DNA from: Helopsaltes ochotensis
Lineage: Eukaryota; Chordata; Aves; Passeriformes; Locustellidae
Length of the DNA stretch: 64,000 nucleotides
Assembly (NCBI GenBank): GCA_013400155.1
Contig: VXBM01000136.1
Location: 186,001-250,000, forward strand
Direction of reading: 5' to 3'
Positions 47,310 through 57,666 of the stretch are shown here, in pieces (within the stretch, counting starts at the first letter, position 1; each line of letters starts with the position of its first letter). The notes beneath the pieces are model-generated. The model was given only the letters and a program-made list of their open reading frames with translations, was not told where the DNA came from and searched no databases. The position numbers and the translations under genes are program-made.

Positions 47310-47376
47310 AGGCCTGATCCAAGTCTCATTAAATGCAGTGGAAATGCTCCCATTGTCTTCGGTGGAAGATGGATCA
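47310..47376. mobile_element. Palindromic MITE-like relic
   Basis: AGGCCTGATCCAAGTCTCAT (47310-47329), then GCAGTGGAAATGCTCCCATT, then GTCTTCGGTGGAAG and GATGGATCATGG, fits an old palindromic amniote repeat of the form 'ggcctgatccaaagcccattgaagtcaatggaaa...cccattgacttcaatgggctttggatcagg'. Left and right ends remain approximately inverted copies. A sister relic lies at 56831-56909. Confidence 0.55.
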
Positions 47377-49593
47377 TGGTCTTGAAAAGGAACAAAGGAG
47401 GTGAAAATACCAAGTGGGGCTTCGTGGGGCTAAATAATGTTGTTATTAAATCAGAACTCCTCAGCTTCCTGACTGAGCATTTCACTCTGTGACCTTTAAC
47501 GTTAAATTATTGCCAAAACAGGAAGAAGAAATTAAGGCTTGATAAGGGTTGAGATGGTCACAGATTTTACCAGCCTCACTGATGGAATGTGACAATTTCT
47601 TCAATGGGAATGAGTTGGGCGTGAATTGTTCATCAGTCGTTTTGATTTATTCAACCTTTCAGCCCCAGAGTTTGCAGCAGCAGGGATTGCTAGAAACTCA
47701 GCAAAAGAAATTCTTTCTCCCATTTAGTTTATAACCTCTGCAGGTGCATGAAGAGTTACAGAGAGAGGATTAGGTATTGCAAAATGGCTCCATTTACTTC
47801 ATTGACGAGATAGCCCAGAACTGGCTGTGTGGTTTCCATGTGAGAATCTATTGCAAAAGCTGTTTTGGCATTGAACTCTCTCTCCTTTTCTAGATCAAAA
47901 TCTTCCCCCCAAACCTTTCTGCATAGCAATTAGTTACAGCTGTGTTTTGCAAAGCCACCTAGGGAATTTAGATGTCCAGTTCCCATAAAGTTTAATGTGA
48001 GTTAGGTTTCCAAGCAGCTTTGAAAGTTCAGCTGAGTTAGGACTGGAACCTCTTGGTTTTGATACAGTTCTGTACATGGAACCCCTACATCTCTGGATGA
48101 CAAAAAATAGGATATTTTGAGGTTTTGTCATCATCTTGCAGAGCACAGGCCTTAGTGAAAAAAGATGCACTGGAGCTTTCAGGACCTGCAAAATCTACAC
48201 ATTGTGTCAAAAGAAGCAGAAGTAATTTTTCCAGAGCTTTTCATGATTGTTAAGACCAGATTTCTAATACCGTCCATCTTTGCAACAAAATACATGCCAG
48301 GTTTCCAAAGGATCCTTTTATGAAACCACAAATGTTGCATCTCAGTGCACTGAGTTCTCCTGAAAATCTGGTCAAGGATGAAGGGATGCAGAAGACTCCA
48401 TACTCAGGAGTACCTGGTAAGTTTCAAGCCAGAACAAGCTGTAGGGTACATTTTCCTGGAGAGCTTATCAGTGAATGTGTGAACTTTGCCAACTGTGGCC
48501 ACCCCCAGAATTTCCAGTTCTTCCTCTCGTCAATTAGGAGGTTCCTGTCTGATCTGTGAAGTACAAGAAGAGGCAGACAGCCTGTCACATCTACTGCTTG
48601 AAGAAAAAATGTACAGGAAGTCACAAATAGAAGATGCAAGTGAAACAGCTCAAGAACTGCAAGGGCGAAAGTTTGACTTGCACTATGCACCACATGACAT
48701 TCTCCTCCCTACCAACACCTACAGAGGTGATACCTTCTCTGTCACCAAATTATGGCTTAAGGGGACAGAGAGATGGGGAGGAGGGAAACAAGAGAGAAGC
48801 CACTTTAGTGCAACTAGCTGGGGCAGAAGCCTCATGGAAAGAGATTGGTTATTTAAGCTGCAGACTTCTCAGAAAAGGAACACTTTAGAAATATTTCCTG
48901 TAGCTACACCAGGGGTCTACAGATCTTAGCCAACAATCTGGAGCCACAGTGGTAAACAAACATGTACTGAAAAAAAAAAAAACCACCACCAACCCAACAT
49001 ATTTTGAGAAATAGGTCCAAGGCAACTTGGATGACTAGCTTTCCAGTGCTAGTACTCAGTGGCCACAAGAGCAATAAACCAAAAAGATTCCCCTCTTAGT
49101 TAAAAACAGAAGCAGCTGTTTATGATCAGTCCTGTTTGGAGCCTCCAACACTGTAAAACTAAACCTGCAATGACCTGAGTGAATGTAAAGATTTTATGGG
49201 GCCACAAACTATACGTCTATTGGTGTAATAGAGAGGAGAAGCCAAACTGGAAGATTTGAGCCAGTCTCCCTACATCGTCTGTTTAAAAGTTAAACTGCAC
49301 GTTAGCCCTCAAAGAATAGGAACAGAATGCTGCATTTTTTGAACTCTTGTCCCACTGTTTGCAATATTTGTCTTCCAGGCTTTTTACTTTGCTGTATCTC
49401 TACCCCCTGAGGCCTGGAGAGTTCATGGAGTTCCTTGGCTGCCATGAAATCAGCAGGTATTGAGGGGAATGGTGTTGGGTACTCAGGGGTGGCTTACTAT
49501 TCAGGCATGGCCTGACTAAAAGGATTTTATAGTGCTGGTTGGTCAGATGGAGTACACCAGAGAAAGCAGAAGACCTGGACTCCCATTCTTGTC
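47377..49593. other. Non-coding unique sequence, no gene seen
   Basis: About 2.2 kb. The 147-codon plus frame at 48486-48929 has no recognisable domain. A 13-base A run lies near 48970. AATTTCTTCAATGGGAATGAGTTGGGC near 47594-47620 is faintly MITE-like but was not called. Confidence 0.6.
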
Positions 49594-50466
49594 ATTCCTG
49601 ATGACACCAAGCTATCATCTGCTGATACTTTAGAGGGAAGGGATGCCCTCCAGAAAACCTTGAGAGATTGGAGAGGTGGGCTTATATAAACTTCATGAAG
49701 TTCAGCAAGGCCAAGTGTAAGATTCTGCATCTGGATCAGGGCAATCCCAGACAGGCAGGGCAGGCAATGAGTGGGTTGTTAGTAGCCCTGCAGAGGAGGA
49801 CTTGGGGGTGCTGGTGGATGAAGAACTGGCTGTGAGCTGGCCATGTGCGCTACCAGCCAAGAAAGCCAACAGCACCCTGGGCTATGTGAAAAGAATTGTG
49901 GCCAGCAGGTCAGGAGAGGTTATTCCCCTCTCTGCTCTGCTCTCATGAGTCACCACCCCAAGTATTGTGTTTGGCTCTGGGGTCCCCAGTGTAAGAAAGA
50001 CATGGACCTGTTGGAGTGAGTCCAGAGGAGACAGGGAAGATGACCAGAGTGCTGTAGCCCCTCTCCTCTGATGACAGGTCGAGAGAATTGGCGTTATTTA
50101 GCCTGGAGAAGGAAAGATAAGCCTCTGGGGAAACTTCATAGCAACCTTCCTGTACCAAAAGAAGACCTACAGGAAAGATGGGGAAGAACTCTCTATCAGA
50201 GAGCATTATGAGAGGTAAAGGTTTTGAACTGAAAGAGGGTAGATTTAAATCAGATATTAGGAAGAAATTCTTTACAATAAGGGGGGTGAGGCACAGGAAC
50301 GGGTTGCCAGAGAAGCTGTGGGTGCCCCATCCCTGGAAGTGTTGAAGGCCAGGCTTATAGGACTTACAGCAACCTGGTTTAGTGGAAGGTATCCTTGTTT
50401 GTGGCAGAGGGTTTGGACCTAGATAATCTTTAAGATCTCTAATCCATCAGTTCCATGATTTTGATG
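49594..50466 (+). mobile_element. CR1 LINE, 5'-truncated, plus strand, about 0.87 kb
   Basis: The longest mobile-element copy in the window. It starts in the C-terminal part of the reverse-transcriptase frame (TGATGACACCAAGC near 49599, AGGGAAGGGATGCCCTCCAG, CATGAAGTTCAGCAAGGCCA, AGACATGGACCTGTTGGAGT) and runs through GAAAGATGGGGAAGAACTCT, GAAAGAGGGTAGATTTAAAT, AGGAAGAAATTCTTTACAAT and CATCCCTGGAAGTGTTGAAG to CAGTTCCATGATTTTGATGG. The coding part is broken by substitutions and small indels, so it is not functional. The order of landmarks is complete and colinear with bird CR1 3' ends. It ends without a poly(A) tail, as CR1 does. Confidence 0.95.
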
Positions 50467-51404
50467 GCCTTCACATAAATAATGATGGTTGGATGCTGTT
50501 GGTCAAATCCTACTTTGATCACTTGTGTTATCAAACCTTGACTTACCCTTTAGATCTGAAGAATGTCTTTTTTGTTCCCTGCAATTTTATTTTTTTCAAA
50601 ACACATTATTTTTCCAAAACTTTTTCAGAAAGTTTTTTGATTTATTTTTTTCCAGCATACTACTTAATGTGATCTAGATGTTGTCAGGTGGGTTCCAGTG
50701 CTTGTAAGCCTTGACCTACCACAGGAAAAAAGATAAGTGTGTCTTAGGTAAACACACATGTCTAGCTGAGGGATGTGATGCTCAGTGGCTTTTTGTTCAG
50801 TTTTCTTCGAGTAGGAAATGTCCTTTAGTACTTAGAAAGCTAGGATGGAGAAAAATAAGTGGAATAGTGTAAGGAAAAGGTGCTCACTTCATGAAGGTGA
50901 AACTCAGTAAGCCCAGCAGAGGTGAGCTGTGGCTTCATTTGCCATGCAGCCCTTTTTCTCTGCATGAAATAAAAATTCCCTCTCCCCATCCCCCTTTGCA
51001 TTGTTTCCGCTCTTCTCTTTTTTTCTCTTCCCGTCAAATATTTAGGCAGATATTTCCTTTTTGGTGGTGTGCCAGGAAGCATTCCAGCTCTGCCCCCTTT
51101 GAAAATAAAAAGGCTGACCCCCATTTCCATAACCAAGGAAGCGACAGGTAGTCTTTGTTTGTGTTCCAGAGCATGACTGTTTTTCTTAGATTTGCACCAA
51201 AAGAAGAGAAATGATGCTGTTATTCAGAGAAGGAATTGGTCAGTGACCCCAGCAAATGCAGCAGCAGTGGCAGCAAAATGGGTGGTATGAGCTGAATGCT
51301 TTTTGGTGATAAACCTTTGGCTTTGGCCAATTCCTTCTCTTGCCCTTTTCCTCTCTTCTCCTTTCTGTCTCTCTCCAAGATTTCCCTATTTTCTTGTGTT
51401 TAAG
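50467..51404. other. Non-coding unique sequence, no gene seen
   Basis: Unremarkable sequence. The 98-codon minus frame (50840-51136) and 86-codon plus frame (50891-51151) overlap and are unrecognised. The pyrimidine-rich part 51331-51390 is low complexity. Confidence 0.6.
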
Positions 51405-51630
51405 GCACGTCAAACCCTGGAATAGCCCTCACAGGCATTAGTCACCAGTGATTAAAATAGCCACTAAGCAGGCAAGAGCCTGCAATGATTTGTGCTAAAT
51501 TGGGTGTATCACTGTTTGTAGCAAGGGTTGCTAATTTGCAAACCTCCCTTGTTATTATCGTTGTTTTTATTAATAGCGCCAAGGGGCTCCAGCTGACATT
51601 AAAATTCCATTTCATCCTCTGCTGTACAAA
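51405..51630. promoter_or_regulatory. Candidate conserved non-coding element
   Basis: A compact repeat-free block with GTGATTAAAATAGCC, GCTAATTTGCAAACC, GTTATTATCGTTGTTTTTAT (51550-51569) and TTAATAGCGCCAAGGGG. It carries several ATTA/TAAT cores, two isolated CpGs inside AT-rich sequence and no simple repeat. This texture is the usual one for developmental enhancers in bird gene deserts. No conservation data available. Confidence 0.3.
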
Positions 51631-52051
51631 AGTAGGGAATGGAAGAGTTTGTCACCTCGATGGGCACTGTAAAAATCAGGAGAAATGAAGACCTATCTGG
51701 TCCATACCGCTGAAGAAGAGAGGTCCAGTTGGAAGAGAGGGAGAAGGAAATGGCAGACCTGAGAAATGGGCTTAGGCCCCCCTGGCTCTGAACAGCTGCT
51801 CAGCTGGGTGGCTGCTCACCACCTCTCTGCTGACAGCAGGGACTTGGTGGCCTGGTGCTGCAGACAGAGCAGCTGCCAGAAAGGGGTGCTGTGCTGAGAG
51901 TGAGGGGGGTACTTCTGGGAAGCCATAGAGTATGAAAAGATGGAGAGAGGTCAAACACACCAAGCAAAAAGGCCACTTTGTTGGGGATTTGTGACAATAA
52001 ACTCAATTGAAAGGCTGGAAATTTCACCTTGGCCCAGAGAAATATATCCAT
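51631..52051. other. Non-coding unique sequence, no gene seen
   Basis: Nothing recognisable; short minus frames overlap around 51772-52051. Confidence 0.6.
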
Positions 52052-52067
52052 AACTGCAATTGCAGTT
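52052..52067. repeat. Perfect 16-bp palindrome
   Basis: AACTGCAATTGCAGTT is its own reverse complement. About 100 bases downstream CTTGGATTGATCCAAG is a second, looser inverted repeat. Confidence 0.95.
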
Positions 52068-55000
52068 GCGTACTTGCCTTTTCTTACTTACAGAATCACA
52101 AGAGTAGTGCAACCTCACAGGGACTGTGTGGGGTTTAAAGGTCCAATTTGATATGTGTACGTGACCTTGGATTGATCCAAGTGACCTGAGTGCAAAGTGC
52201 ATTTGCTACTAAGGATGACTGCTGTAATATAAGGAACCTCTTCATTAAATACATCAGGCTCCCCTCTAGTTGAAAATACCGTTAGTGGTTAAGGTTTTCA
52301 CTTCTAGCACCTAGAGGAAGCTGTTAAGGATTTACCCCAGTTTGGGGCCCTTTAACTCCAACAGCAAAAAAACCCCTGCCCTGTGGTTTTTATTGCTCGA
52401 AGTCTTGGGTTCTCTCCCTGCCAATAGCTCATGGATAATACATGTCTTTGATGCAGAACAGAAACTGGAAATCTTGTAAGAACAACTTGGGTCAGGCTGT
52501 GAGTATATCAGAAGGGTTTTTCCCTCTGTGTATCTGCTTCCAGCTGAGAGGAAGTAAAAAAGAATGTGTTTAAAAATCAATGGAATTAGACAAACTTCTT
52601 TGATGCACAATAAGATTTGGATTTTTGGAGATTTTAAGTGAAGTTTTGGCTATGATTTTGTTTTGTCTGCAGTAGTCACATATCTCTAACTGTATAATAA
52701 ACTACAGTATCTAAGCAGGATTGCTAGAGGTCTGTGTTGCTCTGCAGCAAGCGCCGCTCCAGCTGCCCACACTGGCAGTAACAGAGGTGGCTTTACAGAC
52801 AGGGCACATTCTAAGTATTAGTTGTCAACTTATGTGTTAATGTGTGGTGAGTTGAGCTAAGCAGAGAAATCAACCTGCAGTCAGTTTTAATACAGCAGTA
52901 CATAATTTGAGGCAGCTGTCACCAGGTTAAAACCATGAGCATTTTGCTCCCAGTGAAGGGGATCCCTGGTTTGGGAAAGCTGCTAATGAAGCATTGAATG
53001 CTGTGATGTGATTAGTCTCCTTGCCATTGACAGGGCTTGAGCACTGAACTTCAAGTAAAGTGTGTTTTTGGAGTGAGGGGAGAGTGTGTGGGAAATGTTG
53101 TACCAAGCCCGTGAGTGTGGAAAGCCAAGGAAGTTGAGTGATGAGGTTTAGGAAGGCTTCAAAGTGGCTGTGGATGGATGTGCAGCGGAAGGATGAAGTG
53201 AGGGTGAGCTGTGAAAATTACTCTCAACCATCTCTTGTCTGCAGCCAATTTATTTTGGTTTTCCTGAGAAAATGTCGTGGAATTAGAGGAAGGACATTTG
53301 GCTGCTGGATTCTCCAGCAAGGAGTGTGGCGGTTTGGGTTTGGTAACTCCAGGGAGCCAGAGGTGAAAGTGGAACTGTGGAACTGGTGGGGCTGGCTTGT
53401 CCCAGCTGCAGGATCTGAGGGGACATTGCTTTCCAGGGCACTTCCCTGATGCGCTGACACTCCTGCCAGTTCATGCTATTGTAGCTTGGGCTGTCCCTTT
53501 GGGGTTTTATCCTGATTGGTGGTTTTACCTCTCACTTGATTACTGAGAGGAAAGGATGCAAAGAATCTGTGAAGCAGCAAAGCTACCTTTCATTTTCAGT
53601 TCCAAAGAGACAACCTCAAAATATTTTGAGAATCTGCCCTGGGGGAAGGAAATCTCAAGACGTCCTATTAAGATACCACCACAGTACCTCATTTTAGTGA
53701 GGTGAGAACTCTCATTAGATCCTTCCCAAGCCACATCTGAGCTACATGCTCTCTTCCATGGGTACTCTAGACGGAGGGTAGAGGGAAAAAAAAAAAAAAA
53801 AGAGGAAGAAAACCCCAGCCCAACTAATTTTCCAAATGCTGTTCAGTCTGCACTGATTATATAACGTGATTGATAAAGTTGAGGAGTGAGCTGAGGTCAG
53901 AGTCCCACGATGCCAGCTCCTCATTCCATGAAGGAGCTTTTTGTGTGTACGTATATGTGCACGGAGGACGAAGGTTGTGTTTGTTTCTTGAAAAACCCTC
54001 AGACACTCTCCAAAGAATTCCAAATTTAAAGCAGCGTAAAATGCTCCATCAAACATGTTTTACAGTCTTGACATTGCTGCCTGTGAAATCTACTCCGGTG
54101 ACTGCTTCTGAGACTTTTTGAATAATCTCTTGATTGTGCTTTACTTGCTGTTGGGCAGAGTCACCATGGAAAAGAGGGCAGTTGTTTTATAGTCCTGTCT
54201 GGATGGGGAAACCTTGGAGGAAGACTATTTCACCAAAGGTCACTCAAGACATGTAAAATTTATTCTGCCTCCAAAAATAAACAAGAGAGATACATATGGC
54301 TGGGCTAGGGGATGAAGCAGGAGTAAATGGGACCTCTGGGACTGAGGGCTTGCTTTCAAATTGAACAGAGATCACAGCGTAGAGGTCACACAGAGATGTT
54401 TTTCTGAAGCTTTTCTTGTTTCTCCATACTGCCCAGGAGTGTGACCAGTCACGGTGGAAGCCACAAGGGAGATTTCTGTAGATCAGATGGGAAATCATTG
54501 GATGCCGTCAGGACTGGTGAGTTCCTACAGTCAGTAACAATGCTGTTAACTTGCACAGAGCTACTCCATCCTGGGCCCTTGCCAATTGTCTGCTGTTCGT
54601 GTAGTAAAGGACTCTCTGGTGGCCCATTAAGGGCAGCTCCATTGTATTTCAAACATTTTTTTAACTGCTTTGGATCTTGTATGAAATATCCAAGATTAGG
54701 ACTTTCAAATCTGCCCAAAAGACTAGGGAGCAGAACTGCCATTGGTTGGTTTGGTCTAGGTGTGGTACTGCTGTAGCAGAGTTGAAATGTGCTGTGATAG
54801 GACATGATCTCATCATCACTATGCCCAACAGGAAAATAAACATTTCTTCTCTGTCTCACTATTTGTTCCAGTAATATCTTGACTCTGGCTTAGCCTTTAT
54901 GTAGCAGCACAAACCCATTATTATGTGACATTTCTTCCTTTCTACAAATAAACAGAATGGAAGAGAGAGGAAGTGTGCCCAAGCACTATAATGTTAGGAG

Positions 55001-55095
55001 CAATGAGACAAAATTAGACAGGGCAAAATTGCAGTTCAGTCTGAAGGAAGAAGAGCTGTGATGTGTAACACTTCACCTATGGCTAGGACTTGACA
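52068..55095. other. Non-coding unique sequence, no gene seen
   Basis: About 3 kb. A 16-base A run lies near 53786-53801. The 136-codon minus frame at 54449-54859 overlaps a 111-codon plus frame (54441-54776) and a second plus frame; none is recognisable. Confidence 0.6.
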
Positions 55096-55165
55096 CTACT
55101 GTGCTCATACAGAACAGTTCCTGCCTTGAATTATTTACAGTCCAGGGAGATGACAAGTGAGATAT
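55096..55165. mobile_element. Ancient SINE-like relic (amniote type)
   Basis: ATACAGAACAGTTCCTGCCT (55108-55127), then TGAATTATTTACAGTCCAGG and GATGACAAGTGAGA, fit the same old repeat as 43927-43973 ('cagtccctgccctgaagagcttacaatctaaatagacaag'). About 70 bases can be followed. Confidence 0.45.
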
Positions 55166-55371
55166 GATAAACAATCCTTCCTTTTCAGAGGAAGAATTTG
55201 GGCACACAGGGTTAATTGTTTTCCTTTGTATGTCAGCAGGACCTTTGCTGCAGCCAGGAGTAGAATTTCACTGTAAGTTGTTTGGCCCAAGAGTGTGTGG
55301 CAGATTTGTCTCTGTGCCTCACCCCTCCTTCTGCAGTCTGGCCTTCACATCTAAAATGTGAGTGATCATTG

Positions 55372-55391
55372 TAAAGTTACCTAAAGTTACC
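55372..55391. repeat. Short tandem duplication, 10-base unit twice
   Basis: TAAAGTTACC is present twice in direct succession. Confidence 0.9.
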
Positions 55392-55647
55392 TAAAACAAG
55401 GCAACCCAGGCTTGAGCCTTGTGCTTGATTTTGTGCATTTCTATGTTGTGTCTTCTCCCTCTGTGTGTTCAAGCACTATGGCACTGCAGGCAAAACTGGT
55501 GGATGTGCTACAGCTGGCAGCAGATTGTCACTCCAGGGCAGAGACACCCTAAGCCACCCTCACCTCTGATGAACAGGACTTGCTCTGGGAAAGCCTGTGA
55601 AATATGGGTGCAGAAGTGCAGGATGGCTCTCGTGCTTGGGGCCAATT

Positions 55648-55690
55648 TGACCCTTACGTGGTGTGATTGTGGTCAAGTCCTTATGCCAGG
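55648..55690 (+). mobile_element. MIR-like fragment
   Basis: CCCTTACGTGGTGTGATTGT (55651-55670) followed by GGTCAAGTCCTTATGCC follows the MIR phrase 'cacttactagctgtgtgaccttgggcaagtcacttaacc'. Only about 43 bases are recognisable. Confidence 0.4.
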
Positions 55691-55719
55691 GAGCAGGCTC
55701 TGAGCAGCACAGCAGCTGT

Positions 55720-56070
55720 TATCCGAATAGTCCGGGACGTTTTTGTGGAGAAGTGTCTAGTGGGAATATGGAACTCGGATCTTGTCTTTCAGCACTAATG
55801 CTTGCTCCTGGGCTGGCTGGCTTGAGGCTGGAGCCACACTTCTATTGCCCAAATTATTTCTGCAATGAGGAATATATGCGGAGTCAAACAGAAAGCATCT
55901 CGGAAGAAATGAATTACCAGCCAAATATAGATTATTTCATTTTGAGGGACGTCATCCATTCTACTCAGCTTCTCAGTCATTCAGCAACTTTTAATGTCTG
56001 TTAATGCCTATATTTATTATAATCATGCGTACTAAAAGCTCAACCTGTATTATGTCTTTATTGCTTGTTC
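55720..56070. promoter_or_regulatory. Candidate conserved non-coding element
   Basis: About 350 bases of repeat-free sequence with scattered CpGs kept in AT-rich context (TTATCCGAATAGTCCGGGAC near 55721-55740; ATATGCGGAG; GCATCTCGGAAG; GGGACGTCATCC; ATCATGCGTACT) and several TAAT/ATTA cores (AAATTATTT, TGTTAATGCC, TATTATAATC). CpG survival in AT-rich DNA suggests selective constraint. Inference from a single sequence. Confidence 0.3.
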
Positions 56071-56259
56071 CTGACTTACAATGTTTGACAGGGCAATGCC
56101 TTTTCTTTTTTTCTTTGAGGCACCAAGCGCACAAACTCCTCATGTGTCAGTATTTCCCAGTGAATTTTAGCTCCTTTTTGTGTACAAATAGGCTAGGAGA
56201 GGGTAGAGACACTAGGGCAATTTTCAAAGGGGGCTAGTTTCTTTAAAATGCATTTTCTG

Positions 56260-56360
56260 GCACTGATTCAGCAAACTGTACATGTATTTATTTAGGATAG
56301 CTTTGATGGGATTTAAGCATGTGCTTGAACTTAAAGGTAAGCTTTGTATTTTGCAGAACA
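56260..56360. mobile_element. Palindromic MITE-like relic
   Basis: GCACTGATTCAGCAAACTGT (56260-56279), then GATGGGATTTAAGCATGTGC (56307-56326), TTGAACTTAAAGGTAAGC and TTTTGCAGAACA fit a palindromic repeat frequent in turtles and crocodilians, of the form 'ctgattcagcaaagcacttaagcatgtgcttaa...gggacttaagcatgtgcttaaagttaagcatgtgcttaagtgctttgctgaatc'. It may belong to the MITE family described as Chompy, but the name is not verified. This is the best preserved of the MITE-like relics here. Confidence 0.55.
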
Positions 56361-56830
56361 ATTGTCCCAATGCCCCATTTGATGGTGCAACAGTCAAATA
56401 GCACAATTGTGCACACTGCTTGGGTCAAAGTAGTATGGAAGAAAAAGACAGCTAAACTCAACTAATTGCAAGCCCTGCATAAGTACAGCAAAATTCAAAG
56501 GCTCCATAATAAACTTCTAAGAAAAGAAAACTCGTTGAAGATTGGTAGTCACCAAGTGATAAAATACGGGAACTTCTTCTCTGATAAAGTTAAAATGTGG
56601 TGATTTTTCTTCTGAGATACTCTTGCAGAAGCACTGATGAGATAAATGTATTTATGTCGTGAGTAAAACGCCTGATGAAAACTAATCCAAGAGATGGAGT
56701 AAGTGATTGAAGAGGGCCAGGATTGTCAGTGCTTCCCATCTGCTTTGCATCACTGAGCCGGGCAAAACATCAGAGCATATTGGTGAATCTGGCAGACGTC
56801 ATGTTATTTTTATGTCATCCTTATTCTTCC
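56361..56830. other. Non-coding sequence, possibly constrained in part
   Basis: Unique sequence; 56640-56790 keeps several CpGs (TATGTCGTGAGTAAAACGCC) and may be conserved, but there is no direct sign. No gene. Confidence 0.5.
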
Positions 56831-56909
56831 AGGGCCTGATCCAAGCCTCACTGAAATCCATAGAAATGAGTGGACTTTCCTTTACATCAGTGAGCTTTGA
56901 ATTGGATCC
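56831..56909. mobile_element. Palindromic MITE-like relic
   Basis: AGGGCCTGATCCAAGCCTCA (56831-56850), CTGAAATCCATAGAAATGAG, then ACATCAGTGAGCTTTGAATT and GGATCC form two roughly inverted arms around a GTGGACTTTCC centre. The pattern matches the relic at 47310-47376 and a known old amniote repeat whose ends read 'gggcctgatcc'. Confidence 0.6.
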
Positions 56910-57112
56910 TTCCTCGCTCACTGGTAATGTCAGGAGCCTGTGATGGGTCTTGGAGGCATTTTGACAGAGCAGTTGGGCACAACTGTGCTTTCCTTTTTAA
57001 TCCTGCCCTCTGACGTTCTTATTATTGATGTATGGTGATGGCTGGAGTCCCGAGATAAAGTGAAATGGGGAGCATAACAAACTGGAAAATGCATACTGAT
57101 TTAGAAGTGAAT

Positions 57113-57187
57113 GAGACCATTCCCAGAAGTGCTGAAATTCAATGGGATTTAGAATCCCAAGGACCCTATTATTTTGGAAAATGGACC
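57113..57187. mobile_element. MITE-like relic
   Basis: GCTGAAATTCAATGGGATTT (57131-57150), AGAATCCCAAGGACC and TTTTGGAAAATGGACC fit another old repeat type common in turtles and crocodilians ('gaaagtcaatgggatttaggctcctaa...tttgaaaatggga'). Only one arm is recognisable. Confidence 0.45.
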
Positions 57188-57599
57188 ACATGCTTTCAAG
57201 ACATTTGGGCAGCTCTGAAAACTTCATCCATCACTTCTATGGAGAGCAGTGTAGACCTTATGTAATATCAAGGCAACAGCCAGAACTGTTGAGAGTAAAA
57301 CCCACAAAATGGCCCGATCTTCTATTGTTTCTGAAGGTGTGAATTCCTCTTTTCCTGATATTAAGTAACTTTTGGGTGTTGTCCTTTTCTGTTAAAAGAG
57401 TCTGCTGTATATTGCAAAAAGATGTTTATAAGTTCCCTCACATGCCTGTCAATCCAGACATCCCTCCTTATTCCTGTTATGTTTATTTATATAGACACAT
57501 ATAAAACTAACAATCTTACACTTATTAATCAAGGTGATTCAGCCATGCCTCCCCCTGTCTTTCTCTGATTCCAGTCTTATTCCAAAATACAGCCCTAAA

Positions 57600-57666
57600 T
57601 GTCACTGGGGTTACTTATAAAACACGGTGCTGCTCTGCATGAGTAAGACTATTTGAATCTGGCCTG
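57600..57666. mobile_element. MITE-like relic
   Basis: TGTCACTGGGGTTACTTATA (57600-57619), then CTGCATGAGTAAGACTATTT and GAATCTGGCC fit an old amniote repeat with 'caatggggttactcacatgagtaagg...tttgcaggatctggcc'. Diverged. Confidence 0.45.

Noticed and set aside
47594..47640. Possible MITE relic (TTCAATGGGAATGAGTTGGG)
   Set aside because: Too short and no inverted partner.
48486..48929. 147-codon plus frame with charged composition
   Set aside because: No recognisable family or motif. A minus frame overlaps its start.
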